22,440 bases of DNA from a virus, in the IMG/VR virus record IMGVR_UViG_3300046011_011399, positions 1 to 22,440 of that record, one strand, 5' to 3'. Below, piece after piece: positions 1 to 7,645 of the stretch (the stretch's first letter is position 1; each line of letters starts with the position of its first letter). Both the position numbers and the translations under genes were made by a program. Under the pieces are notes generated by a model. That model worked only from the letters and a program-made list of their open reading frames with translations. It was not told where the DNA came from and did not search any database.

Positions 1-1511
1 GATCCATCATTACCCATTCCTTTATGTGACATATGATATAAAGGAACATCATAAATAGGAACTAAATCAAAACCATACAATACTGCTTTTTTCTGAGCGT
101 TTGTATCTACAAAGCAAGCATATAACATTGGTTCTTCATATCCCCTCATTTTATACCATATATTTTTAGTTGTAAGTTGAAAATCACCACAACAATTAAA
201 TATACTATATTTGTCATTTGGTGTTACTTGAGCTGGGAAATAGCGTGCTTCTGTAGTTTGGTCTAAATTCTTTCTATATTCATCTAAATTATCTTTATTA
301 GTTATTACATCATCATATTCAATATCTCTTCTACTAAATGTATAAAATGAATGTTTATTAGCTTTAGAAATAAAATTATAAAGTGTTTCTTTAGTTGGAG
401 GAATAATATCTGTAGTTGCTAATACAATCCATTCAGCATCAGTTCTACGTAATCCTAAATTAAATGATAATACACTATTACATATTTGTGCCTTATCATC
501 GTTATTAGACATCATCAAAGCATACTCAGGTGGAATAACAATGTGTTTTAATCTACCTGTTTTCGGAATCATATCTAATACATCATAAAGAAAACTATGA
601 GTAGGTGAATTCCAATCAACATAAATTACTTCATCAAATGTTTCTAACATTGTAGTTAGATGAATAGCAAAGCGTTCCTTTTCTTTATAACCATCATTTC
701 TACCAAATACGACAACAGCTGTTTTACCAGGTACTGTGGTTGGTAAGTTATATTTTGGTACTTCATCTTTATGAAAACAGAAAAAATTACCATTATCTAC
801 TACTTTGTAAATATAATATTCAAATTCTTCTAATGTTAAAGGACCAGTACAATCAGTTTTATTATCTAGAGGAGATACATCGTATACCTCATAATCAAAT
901 GATTTAAGTACATTCCAAAAATCTAATATTTCTTCTTGAGTTAAATCTCTAAATGCCTCAACCATCAACACCGGTTTATTTTTCTTGATTAATGGTGATA
1001 GTGTTTTTAATACTTCTTTATCAAATCCTTCAGTATCAGTTTTAATAAATTTTATTTTATCAAGTTCGTTACTGTGGTTTTCATTTAAAAATTCTAATAC
1101 GTTAATTCCCTCTACTTCAAGTTGATAACCATGAAATTGTTTGATTTGGTCTCCTAAATCTAATGAATCAAAAAATCCTCCATTCATTCCTGTTCCGAAT
1201 CTAGGATCTGAATAGTTAAAGGTGAATTTGCCTTTTTCTTTAGTACAAGCGTAATTATAAGGGATAATATTAAATAAAGGATTATTATCTGCTTTATATT
1301 TTAAGCTTTCAAATGTTTTTGGGTTAGGTTCAAAAGCAAGTACTTTACCTTTTTCACCAACACAGCTTCCAAATATTAGACTAAACCCACCAACGTGGGC
1401 TCCTATGTCTAGAACAATAGAGTCTTTTGGAATAACTTCAGATAATTTATTGTGTCTAAATTCAAAGACATCCATGTCTATTTTGTCGTCGGATATTATT
1501 TTTCTACTCAT
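1..1511 (-). CDS. FkbM-family methyltransferase fused to a glycosyltransferase-like domain (C-terminus beyond window)
   Basis: I translated this frame from the ATG at 1511; it stays open for 503 codons to the left edge, so the C-terminus is missing. The N-terminal half is an FkbM-type SAM-dependent methyltransferase: the SAM loop DIGAHVGGF (about 35-43), FEPN (60-63) and TDTEGFDKEVL (158-168) are all present. FkbM enzymes usually O-methylate sugars or related hydroxyls. From about residue 264 a second domain begins (VVVFGRNDGY). Its features resemble GT2-like proteins: an NLGLRRTDAEWIVLATTD stretch (351-368), CCGDFQLTT with RGYEE (440-460), and a C-terminal YHMSHK (492-497). Its start overlaps the upstream kinase stop in an ATGA, suggesting coupled translation. 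The methyltransferase call is firm. The GT call is an inference from motif layout, and its donor and acceptor are unknown. Confidence 0.8.
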   Translation of the reverse strand, partial: MSRKIISDDKIDMDVFEFRHNKLSEVIPKDSIVLDIGAHVGGFSLIFGSCVGEKGKVLAFEPNPKTFESLKYKADNNPLFNIIPYNYACTKEKGKFTFNYSDPRFGTGMNGGFFDSLDLGDQIKQFHGYQLEVEGINVLEFLNENHSNELDKIKFIKTDTEGFDKEVLKTLSPLIKKNKPVLMVEAFRDLTQEEILDFWNVLKSFDYEVYDVSPLDNKTDCTGPLTLEEFEYYIYKVVDNGNFFCFHKDEVPKYNLPTTVPGKTAVVVFGRNDGYKEKERFAIHLTTMLETFDEVIYVDWNSPTHSFLYDVLDMIPKTGRLKHIVIPPEYALMMSNNDDKAQICNSVLSFNLGLRRTDAEWIVLATTDIIPPTKETLYNFISKANKHSFYTFSRRDIEYDDVITNKDNLDEYRKNLDQTTEARYFPAQVTPNDKYSIFNCCGDFQLTTKNIWYKMRGYEEPMLYACFVDTNAQKKAVLYGFDLVPIYDVPLYHMSHKGMGNDG

Positions 1512-2293
1512 ATTGTTGATACTCCTGGTTTTTGTACTACGATGGTTGCACATTCTTGAGCAAATCTAATTGCTTTTTCTATATCTTTAGTTAATATAAA
1601 TTCAGATACTAGCCCAGACAAAAAAGTATCTCCGGCACCCGATACGTCTCTAATTTGTACCTTTTCAACAGGGTAAAATTTACCTTTATGTTGGCATCCT
1701 TTACTTGATAAAGTAATAATCATTTTATCTTCAATACCTAATTCTTGAATTGTATATTCTGTACGTTGATATTCAACATGATTAATTTTTATATAGGAGG
1801 CTTGTTTACACCAACTCCCTAATATTTTTTTAGTATCGATGAATACATTAGAATTATTTTTACAAATAAAATCTATATCTTCCTCTTCTAAAAATCCTTT
1901 ATCATAGTCACTAATTATAATAGCATCTATTTTAGTTTCTTTATAAATGTTATTAATAAGTTGATTTAAGATATTTCTATCTATTCTCTCTACCTTATCA
2001 TTATCATCGACACGTAATAATATTTGTCCTGATCTGTCATCAACATAACGTGTTTTAATAGGAGTAGGTTCCGGATTACATACAAAGTATGTTTGGATAC
2101 CTAATGCTTGTAAATTTTCTACTACATTACCTGCCATTCCCTTATTAAGGGTCCTATTAGTAGGATTAAACACAGGGACTGGGGCTTCAGGGGCTAATCT
2201 AACAGCGGTACCATACACAAATTCATCATAGCAGGTATCTCCAATAACCAGTATATTAAATTGTTCAAATTCTTTCTTTTTCAAATTGCTCAT
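1508..2293 (-). CDS. PfkB-family sugar kinase, HldE N-terminal (heptose-7-phosphate kinase) type
   Basis: This 261-residue protein has the RfaE/HldE kinase opening: ILVIGDTCYDEFVYG (14-28), RLAPEAPVPVF (32-42) and GMAGNVVENLQALG (52-65). The C-terminal PfkB signature DVSGAGDTF spans 216-224, with D222 as the expected catalytic base. In HldE this domain phosphorylates D-glycero-D-manno-heptose 7-phosphate at C1, on the way to nucleotide-activated heptose. It is shorter than a typical HldE kinase domain (about 320 residues). The Gly/Asp-rich segment normally found between the ALG motif and the TxxKxR stretch appears to be missing, so ALGIQTYF runs almost directly into PIKTRYVDD (78-86). The start overlaps the preceding nucleosidase gene by 29 nt. 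A HldE-C-like nucleotidylyltransferase lies far upstream at 16086-16490. No heptose isomerase (GmhA) or phosphatase (GmhB) is visible, so heptose is likely but unproven as the substrate. Confidence 0.8.
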   Translation of the reverse strand: MSNLKKKEFEQFNILVIGDTCYDEFVYGTAVRLAPEAPVPVFNPTNRTLNKGMAGNVVENLQALGIQTYFVCNPEPTPIKTRYVDDRSGQILLRVDDNDKVERIDRNILNQLINNIYKETKIDAIIISDYDKGFLEEEDIDFICKNNSNVFIDTKKILGSWCKQASYIKINHVEYQRTEYTIQELGIEDKMIITLSSKGCQHKGKFYPVEKVQIRDVSGAGDTFLSGLVSEFILTKDIEKAIRFAQECATIVVQKPGVSTI

Positions 2294-2843
2294 TAAGTAT
2301 AACTTTTACTTTTTCAAATCCAATTTTACAATTTTCTTTCCAATGTAAGTGATCACCACCATCAGATATCCATTTATATGAACTAAATTTAACATTATAA
2401 CGTTTACATACCTTTGCAATTGCAAAGCACTCCATATCAAATATACTACATTTTTCTATCATTTCCAAATAATATGGTGAATATTTTGATAATTGACTAT
2501 TATCATAAAAATAATCTGTAGTAAAGCAACTAATAGTAGAATTACTATCTAATACTATTTGTTTGCTATTAGCATCAAAAGGTGTTGCTCCATATTCATC
2601 TAAAGGGGTAGCATCTATATCTTGAAATACTTGTCCTACTTTAGCTATTTCTCCAACTGGTAATCTTAATGAGCCACAAGATCCAATATTAATTATTTCG
2701 TTATATCCTAAGTGAAGGGCAGACATAGCAGCCATAGTAGCATTTATTTTTCCAACACCACTGAATATTACTGGGTATTCTAGGATTTTACCTTGAATAT
2801 CTACTTCATCTGGGACAGCAACTATAAAGACTTTTTTATTCAT
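2265..2843 (-). CDS. 5'-methylthioadenosine/S-adenosylhomocysteine nucleosidase-like protein (nucleoside phosphorylase superfamily)
   Basis: This 192-residue protein has the MTA/SAH nucleosidase and PNP fold signatures: SGVGKINATMAA (28-39), the phosphate/ribose loop INIGSCGSL (51-59) with VGEI after it, FDMECFAIAKVCKRY (135-149) with the ribose-binding Met-Glu, and SDGGD (160-164), whose Asp matches the catalytic Asp acting on the purine. An acidic residue near the N-terminus (PDEVD, 11-15) could match the Glu12 region of E. coli MTAN. The family cleaves MTA, SAH and 5'-deoxyadenosine to adenine. It is about 40 residues shorter than bacterial MTAN. It follows apt with an 8-nt overlap, so adenine release and recapture are encoded side by side. 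A nearby FkbM methyltransferase and radical SAM enzyme are plausible sources of SAH and 5'-deoxyadenosine. Another nucleoside phosphorylase activity cannot be excluded. Confidence 0.75.
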   Translation of the reverse strand: MNKKVFIVAVPDEVDIQGKILEYPVIFSGVGKINATMAAMSALHLGYNEIINIGSCGSLRLPVGEIAKVGQVFQDIDATPLDEYGATPFDANSKQIVLDSNSTISCFTTDYFYDNSQLSKYSPYYLEMIEKCSIFDMECFAIAKVCKRYNVKFSSYKWISDGGDHLHWKENCKIGFEKVKVILNEQFEKERI

Positions 2844-3312
2844 ATTTAATTAAACTTTTTACATTTGTTGGACTATGAAGAAAAGTTAAGTCAATTAATA
2901 CTAATTTGCCAACTACAGTATATCCTGCCTTTTCACATAATTTTTCAGCTGCATTCATAGTACCACCAGTAGCATAAACATCATCTACAATTACAACTTT
3001 ACCTTTTCCTGGTTGTATTTCTAAAGTATCTTCTCCATATTCTAGAGAATATGTTTCTGAAATTATAGGAGGTGGTAATTTTCCTTTTTTACGGCACATT
3101 ACTAAACCACCATTTGCACTTGCTAGTGCAGAAGCAAATATGAACCCTCTTGAATCAATTCCAACCCAGTAATCAGGATATTTAACTAAATTTTTCATTT
3201 CTTCAATTGCATGAGGAAATAAAGGTGATTTTAAAAGTGGGGATACATCTTTAAATGAGATTCCTGGTTGAGGAAAATCAGGTATTTCGTTGATAAATTT
3301 TTTCCAATTCAT
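2836..3312 (-). CDS. apt: Adenine phosphoribosyltransferase
   Basis: This 158-residue protein carries the full set of Apt landmarks. DFPQPGISFKDVSPLL is at the N-terminus (12-27) and GIDSRGFIFA at 51-60. The flexible-loop RKKGKLP follows (74-80), then ETYSLEYGEDTLEI (86-99). The PRPP-binding motif VVIVDDVYATGGT spans 106-118. It converts adenine and PRPP to AMP in the cytoplasm. Bacterial Apt is usually 170-180 residues, so this is a slightly trimmed but apparently intact version. Its start ATG shares one base with the stop of the preceding RmlC-like gene (TAATG), and its end overlaps the nucleosidase by 8 nt. The Apt-nucleosidase pairing suggests salvage of adenine released from SAM by-products during infection. 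The family call is very secure; that role is inference from the neighbours. Confidence 0.93.
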   Translation of the reverse strand: MNWKKFINEIPDFPQPGISFKDVSPLLKSPLFPHAIEEMKNLVKYPDYWVGIDSRGFIFASALASANGGLVMCRKKGKLPPPIISETYSLEYGEDTLEIQPGKGKVVIVDDVYATGGTMNAAEKLCEKAGYTVVGKLVLIDLTFLHSPTNVKSLIKYE

Positions 3313-3797
3313 TAATGTGAATTTTTATCTCTCTTTGATAATATAGGGTTGTCTATTGGCCAATATATGTTAATTTTTGGATCTTTCCAATTTAAACTAA
3401 ATTGATCTTTAACATCAGGATAATCCCCAGGGTATGACCATTTATAGAAAAATGTAGCTTCAGAGCTAAGTACTAAGTGACCATTAGCAAACATAGGAGG
3501 TACTAATACTTGTTTCCTGTTTTTACCTGTTAATATAATTGAATCCCATGTTAGATAAGTATCAGAAGACGGTCTATTATCAACAACCACCAAGTATATC
3601 TCACCTGCTAAGCAAGTAATTAGTTTCCATGCTTTAGAATCACCATGTAATCCTCTTAAAACATTTTGTTTAGAAACAGATACTTTATCATGATTGAAAA
3701 CTAATTCGTGTTCTTCTTGTTTGAATAAGGTGTATAACTCACCTCTATAATCTTCAAACGAATCAGGTTGAAATATTTTTACTTCAGAAAATATCAT
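3312..3797 (-). CDS. RmlC-like NDP-4-keto-sugar 3- and/or 5-epimerase
   Basis: This 161-residue cupin has the dTDP-4-dehydrorhamnose 3,5-epimerase outline. DYRGELYTLF opens it (16-25), followed by NVLRGLHGDSKAWKLI (45-60). H51 is the expected catalytic base and K58 a substrate-contact Lys. VPPMFANGHLVLS spans 99-111, NWKDPKINIYWPI 136-148 and LSKRD 153-157, where D157 could be the Asp partner of H51. The family's usual FAHGF is FANGH here, so binding near the base-stacking region may differ. The family epimerises C3 and/or C5 of 4-keto-6-deoxy nucleotide sugars. It follows the ColD-type dehydratase with a 14-nt overlap, so its substrate may be a 3-deoxy-4-keto sugar, on which only C5 could be epimerised. 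The exact position acted on cannot be read from sequence. Confidence 0.8.
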   Translation of the reverse strand: MIFSEVKIFQPDSFEDYRGELYTLFKQEEHELVFNHDKVSVSKQNVLRGLHGDSKAWKLITCLAGEIYLVVVDNRPSSDTYLTWDSIILTGKNRKQVLVPPMFANGHLVLSSEATFFYKWSYPGDYPDVKDQFSLNWKDPKINIYWPIDNPILSKRDKNSH

Positions 3798-4965
3798 TGT
3801 TAAGAATATTAATTAATGTATCGATTTTTTCTTGTTCTAATGTTGGATAATTACCTACATACCAACCAAAATGGTGTACATGGTCTACATTTTTAAAATC
3901 ATCATAATTAATATTATAGTTCTTTTTAAAATAAGGTTGTCTTAATTGATTTCCACCTCCAGATAGACCTCTTCTAAACTCAATTCCTTTTTCTTTTAAT
4001 ATAGTTTCTAATTTATCTCTTAATTCAAATGAACCTTCTTTTAATATTACAATAAAAGCATAATTACATTGACCCTCCATCTCAAAATCAGTAATATACT
4101 TATTTGAATCAAGACGCTCTATAAAGTAATTAAAATTATATATCCTATTTTTATTATTATTATCTAATTTTTTAATTTGAGATAAACCAATAACAGCATT
4201 TAATTCAGTACTTCTAAAGTTATGTGCTGGGTGGAGGAATATAAAGTCTTTATTTAAGTCAGGGTTTTCATCAATGATTTGTTGCTTAAAATTATCATTT
4301 GTCATTTCTCTAGTCATACCATGAGAACGAAGTGCTCTACATACTTGATAAAAATGTTCATCATTAGTACAAATCATACCACCTTCAATTGTTGACATAT
4401 GATGAGCAAAGAAAAAACTAAAGTTAGAAGCAAATCCAATTGAACCTACTTTTTGTCCTTTAAATGTTACTCCATGTGATTCACAAACATCTTCAATTAA
4501 TAATATATTTTTTTCTTTACATAATTCAATTAATTCATCAGTTAAAGCATTAATACCAAGTACATGAGTAAGAAATATTGCTTTAGTTTGTGGGGTGATT
4601 GCTGCTTTTAATTTATCAATATCAAATGATAAATTCTTTAAATTAATATCTACAAATACCGGTTTAAAACTAGCAAATAATACTGATGATATATCTGAAA
4701 TCCATGTCAATGGTGGAACTATAATTTCACCTTCACCATGGATGTAGTTTAAAGCTAACATTGTTAATTCGTTAGCTGATGCTCCGGAATTGAGCATTAG
4801 GTTATATTTTGTACCTAGCCATTCTCCCCATTCATTTTCAAATTCAACTACTTTAGGTCCATTAGTTAATTTTGGAATTGGATGTTGCGCTAGGAAATCA
4901 ATAAGAGCTTTAATATCTTGTTTATCAATATTATCACTCATTAAAGGTAAATAAAAGTTATTCAT
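3784..4965 (-). CDS. ColD-type PLP-dependent NDP-4-keto-6-deoxy-sugar 3-dehydratase (DegT/DnrJ/EryC1/StrS family)
   Basis: I place the start at the ATG at 4965, just after the preceding gene's TAA and an AAATAAA run. A longer in-frame version from 5004 would add 13 poorly conserved residues. The resulting 393-residue protein is close to ColD in length. Fold type I motifs of sugar aminotransferases are present: NSGASANELTMLAL (59-72), PPLTWISDI (84-92) and LIEDVCESHG (156-165). The usual PLP-binding Lys is replaced by His in FSFFFAHHMSTIEGGM (182-197; H188/H189). This His-for-Lys swap marks the dehydratases (ColD, E1/RfbH) that remove the C3 hydroxyl rather than transaminate. No Fe-S cysteine cluster is visible, which favours ColD over E1. 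The preceding genes are an E1-like TPP pair and the following gene an RmlC-like epimerase, suggesting one pathway. Confidence 0.85.
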   Translation of the reverse strand: MNNFYLPLMSDNIDKQDIKALIDFLAQHPIPKLTNGPKVVEFENEWGEWLGTKYNLMLNSGASANELTMLALNYIHGEGEIIVPPLTWISDISSVLFASFKPVFVDINLKNLSFDIDKLKAAITPQTKAIFLTHVLGINALTDELIELCKEKNILLIEDVCESHGVTFKGQKVGSIGFASNFSFFFAHHMSTIEGGMICTNDEHFYQVCRALRSHGMTREMTNDNFKQQIIDENPDLNKDFIFLHPAHNFRSTELNAVIGLSQIKKLDNNNKNRIYNFNYFIERLDSNKYITDFEMEGQCNYAFIVILKEGSFELRDKLETILKEKGIEFRRGLSGGGNQLRQPYFKKNYNINYDDFKNVDHVHHFGWYVGNYPTLEQEKIDTLINILNNDIF

Positions 4966-4972
4966 TTTATTT

Positions 4973-5509
4973 TTATTTTTCTCCATAATAATCACCCCAT
5001 TCAACTAAAATAGTAGGGCGGTTGTCTGTTCTTTCATAAGCATATTGAAATGCTTCAAATATTTGATGTGGTTCATCTAATTTAATAATATCAACCCAAT
5101 CACACATAGCTTTAAACCCACCAGTAAAATCAGCAATATGTTGATGTTGTGGGTGAAGTGGACGTTGTGCTCCAATTGATGTTCTAATAATTACTTTAGG
5201 TGTATATCCACCACCTGACATTATTTTCATTTTATCTAAGTGATTAACTACCTGATTTGCAGCTAATAGAAGGAAATTCCAGCGTGGGTAAATCGAAATA
5301 GGAACAGTACCATTTAATGCCATTCCAATTGTCATTCCCATTTGCATATCCTCATTTACAGGCATTTCTAACATTTTAGATGGATTAACATCTTTAACTG
5401 TGTTAGTCATTGCTGTACCAGCATATGTTACTGCTTGTCCTAGAAAGAATGTATCTGGCTTTTCATTAAGCCAATCCATTGATCGTTTTAATTCGTCAAA
5501 GTATTTCAT
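4973..5509 (-). CDS. Half-size pyruvate dehydrogenase E1 beta/transketolase Pyr-domain protein (copy A)
   Basis: This 178-residue protein matches only the N-terminal pyrimidine-binding domain of E1 beta subunits; the C-terminal transketolase domain of the usual roughly 325 residues is absent. FFLGQAV (21-27) is the beta-strand start. EMPVNEDMQMGMTIGMAL (48-65) holds E53, the expected glutamate that activates thiamine diphosphate. PRWNFLLLAANQVVNHLDK (75-93) corresponds to the E1 beta stretch 'F..A.DQi.N..aK'. It starts 2 nt after the E1 alpha-like gene and almost certainly forms a heterodimer or heterotetramer with it. A close relative lies at 12262-12798 in the same alpha-beta order. No E2 or lipoyl protein is nearby, so a PDH complex is unlikely. 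Transfer of a two-carbon unit to a sugar is the inferred role. Confidence 0.85.
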   Translation of the reverse strand: MKYFDELKRSMDWLNEKPDTFFLGQAVTYAGTAMTNTVKDVNPSKMLEMPVNEDMQMGMTIGMALNGTVPISIYPRWNFLLLAANQVVNHLDKMKIMSGGGYTPKVIIRTSIGAQRPLHPQHQHIADFTGGFKAMCDWVDIIKLDEPHQIFEAFQYAYERTDNRPTILVEWGDYYGEK

Positions 5510-5511
5510 AA

Positions 5512-6117
5512 TTAGAATTGAATTCGCTTACCTGCCCCAGCATGAGGGTACTTGGTTTCGTATTGGTAATAAATTATTTTTCTTGTTTCGTTTTTAAAGT
5601 ATAAATCGTTGTTCCATACTTCTTTAGTAACAGTACAAACCGATTTACTATTATCTTCAATTACATAAGTAATAGGTAAATCATGATTAATAGCATATTT
5701 CCAATTTTCAAAAAATGCACCTGTTTCAGATGTCATATCACCTACAAAGCACCAAACATGATTTGTTTGACCTTTACGTTTAATATCTAACGCCATACCA
5801 GTTGCAATAGGAATATTACCTGTTACAATAGCTGAAGAATATACATTATATTCAGGATAACAAAGTGTAATTGATTTACCAGCTAATATATCTGCTTTTA
5901 CTTGTTCTTGAGGTACACCTTTAAGTAAACACTGATAATGTGAACGCCAAGTACAGAATACCCAATCTTCAGGTTGTACTTTTTTAAATATATCAATCAT
6001 TTGCTCTTCATTTCCATAGTATAAATGGATGGGAGCTTTAATCATAGCGTTATTAAAACACTCCGCTATATCATCTTCAAAGGCGATTAATTGTTCTTTA
6101 GTTAGAAGATTATTCAT
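5512..6117 (-). CDS. Half-size pyruvate dehydrogenase E1 alpha-like TPP-binding protein (copy A)
   Basis: This 201-residue protein is the thiamine-diphosphate diphosphate-binding partner of the beta protein that follows. WVFCTWRSHYQCLLKG (52-67) matches the E1 alpha 'YR.Hg..L.rG' region. The TPP/Mg motif is read as GDMTSETGAFFE (126-137) running to EDN (154-156), in place of the canonical GDG...NN. Typical E1 alpha is 330-370 residues, so much of the C-terminal part, including the usual phosphorylation-loop region, is missing. It ends YPHAGAGKRIQF, almost identical to the end of the second copy at 12802-13431, so that tail is probably functional. It overlaps the radical SAM gene by 8 nt. TPP binding is well supported; the donor (pyruvate or other) is unknown. 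Confidence 0.85.
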   Translation of the reverse strand: MNNLLTKEQLIAFEDDIAECFNNAMIKAPIHLYYGNEEQMIDIFKKVQPEDWVFCTWRSHYQCLLKGVPQEQVKADILAGKSITLCYPEYNVYSSAIVTGNIPIATGMALDIKRKGQTNHVWCFVGDMTSETGAFFENWKYAINHDLPITYVIEDNSKSVCTVTKEVWNNDLYFKNETRKIIYYQYETKYPHAGAGKRIQF

Positions 6118-7645
6118 TTTCTATTATTTTTCTTCTTAATTTAACTTTAAGCATTTTATTAATATTATCAACTGCTATTTGTCCAAACTTAGCTTTTACC
6201 TTTTCTAAGAAAGGAGTATATGAGTGATATTCATCAAATGCTTTATCTCTAAATGCTAATACTTTAGCTCCAGTTAATGTTTCTGTCGGCAATGGTAAAG
6301 TATCATACCCATGAAACGAGTAACCTTCATAAGTATCAGGTAATAAAACACCATTTAAAACAGCATTTTTATACAACTGACTTCCAGGTAGGGCCATTGC
6401 TGCATATGCATTCCATCCAAAGGTACATAATTCTTTTGATAGCTCCAAAGTTTTTTGCATTGATTCTTCTGTATCTCCAGGTAATCCAAAAATATAATTT
6501 GCCATTACTTCAATATCAGCCTTATGTACTTGCTGGATTACTTGGGAGATATCAACATCTTCAAATTTACCTTTAGATACTTCTAGTCTTACATCTTTAT
6601 CTCCACTCTCAATACCTAAAGCTAACCATTTAATACCAGCAGAACGTACTAATTTTAATAATTCAGGACGTTTAACTGTATCCACTCTTGAGTAAGCCCA
6701 CATCCTTAATTTTTCACCATACCCTCTATCTCTTAACATTTCACATAAAGGTACATAATATTTTCTATTTAATAAAAATAATTCATCTGTAATTTTAATA
6801 GTGTAAACTCCTAATTCAACTAACTTATCAAATTCTTTAATAATAAACTCAGGAGACCAATAACGCATAGCACTATAATTTCCTGCTACTCCAATTTCAT
6901 CTTCATCATTTCTATTTATGATATTAATCATACAGAAATCACAACCAAATTGACATCCTAAAGATGTTTGAATAGCAGCATAAGGTGAACGTTTATTCTG
7001 GTCATATTCAGCATGCCACATTGGAGCTCTATATAAGTCAAGTGGTTTTTCTTTCATTGGAAGTAAATCCCAAGCATAACCAGGGAGATCAATATCCATT
7101 CTATCGTTTGGTACTACCTTTTCAGCTCCATTCATTTTAGGAACTCCATTTTTTCTCCAAGCAATACCTTTAATATGATCTAAATTATTAATATCAATTA
7201 CGTCTTGTGCTAATACATTTCTAAGAGCATAAACACCTTCATTAGTAAAAGCAAAATCAATTGATGACTCTTCTTTAAGAGCTTTAACCGGAACCGCTTG
7301 CACGTATGATCCTACATAAGCAATAGGAATAGTTATACCTGCTTCTTTAATATAATTAGAAACATAAGTAGCACCACTCATATTTACAGTACCAGAATTC
7401 ACATTTTGTCCGTATACTACAAAACATATTAATCGTGGGTTTAATGATTTAATTCTATTTACAATTTCATCATTTTTTAATTGTTCTGCATTGACATCAA
7501 TAAGATTAACAGTGTAATTTACTGACCTACAAGATTGGGCAAGTAATAAAGCCCAAGTAGGGGGTTCAATAGCAGCATAATTATTAGCTAAATCTTGATA
7601 AATACCGGTAGCATTACCGGGTGCTATAAATAAAATATCTATCAT
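6110..7645 (-). CDS. Cobalamin-binding radical SAM enzyme (B12-dependent class B methylase type)
   Basis: This 511-residue protein has two domains. The N-terminal 150 residues resemble a B12-binding Rossmann domain: ILFIAPGNATGI opens it, AIEPPTWALLLAQ (25-37) follows, then VNLIDVNAEQ (46-55) and IAYVGSYVQAVP (108-119). No DxHxxG base-off motif is visible, as is common in this class. The radical SAM core starts with CQFGCDFC (231-238), whose C231, C235 and C238 bind the [4Fe-4S] cluster. LALGIESGD (about 340-348) and ANYIFGLPGDTEESM (about 382-396) are typical later elements. Many members methylate unreactive carbon or phosphorus centres, and others do rearrangements or ring closures. Here it precedes the E1-like pair of module A, so a sugar intermediate is a reasonable substrate guess. 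It would depend on host cobalamin and release 5'-deoxyadenosine. Confidence 0.85.
   Translation of the reverse strand: MIDILFIAPGNATGIYQDLANNYAAIEPPTWALLLAQSCRSVNYTVNLIDVNAEQLKNDEIVNRIKSLNPRLICFVVYGQNVNSGTVNMSGATYVSNYIKEAGITIPIAYVGSYVQAVPVKALKEESSIDFAFTNEGVYALRNVLAQDVIDINNLDHIKGIAWRKNGVPKMNGAEKVVPNDRMDIDLPGYAWDLLPMKEKPLDLYRAPMWHAEYDQNKRSPYAAIQTSLGCQFGCDFCMINIINRNDEDEIGVAGNYSAMRYWSPEFIIKEFDKLVELGVYTIKITDELFLLNRKYYVPLCEMLRDRGYGEKLRMWAYSRVDTVKRPELLKLVRSAGIKWLALGIESGDKDVRLEVSKGKFEDVDISQVIQQVHKADIEVMANYIFGLPGDTEESMQKTLELSKELCTFGWNAYAAMALPGSQLYKNAVLNGVLLPDTYEGYSFHGYDTLPLPTETLTGAKVLAFRDKAFDEYHSYTPFLEKVKAKFGQIAVDNINKMLKVKLRRKIIENE

Noticed and set aside
3784-5004. Longer start for the ColD-type dehydratase at 5004
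   Set aside because: The extra 13 residues overlap the preceding gene and look unlike the family. The ATG at 4965 follows an A/T-rich run directly after the preceding stop.
5512-6117. Real pyruvate dehydrogenase complex or transketolase for central metabolism
   Set aside because: The subunits are half-length, no E2, lipoyl or E3 gene is present, and both pairs sit among NDP-sugar enzymes.
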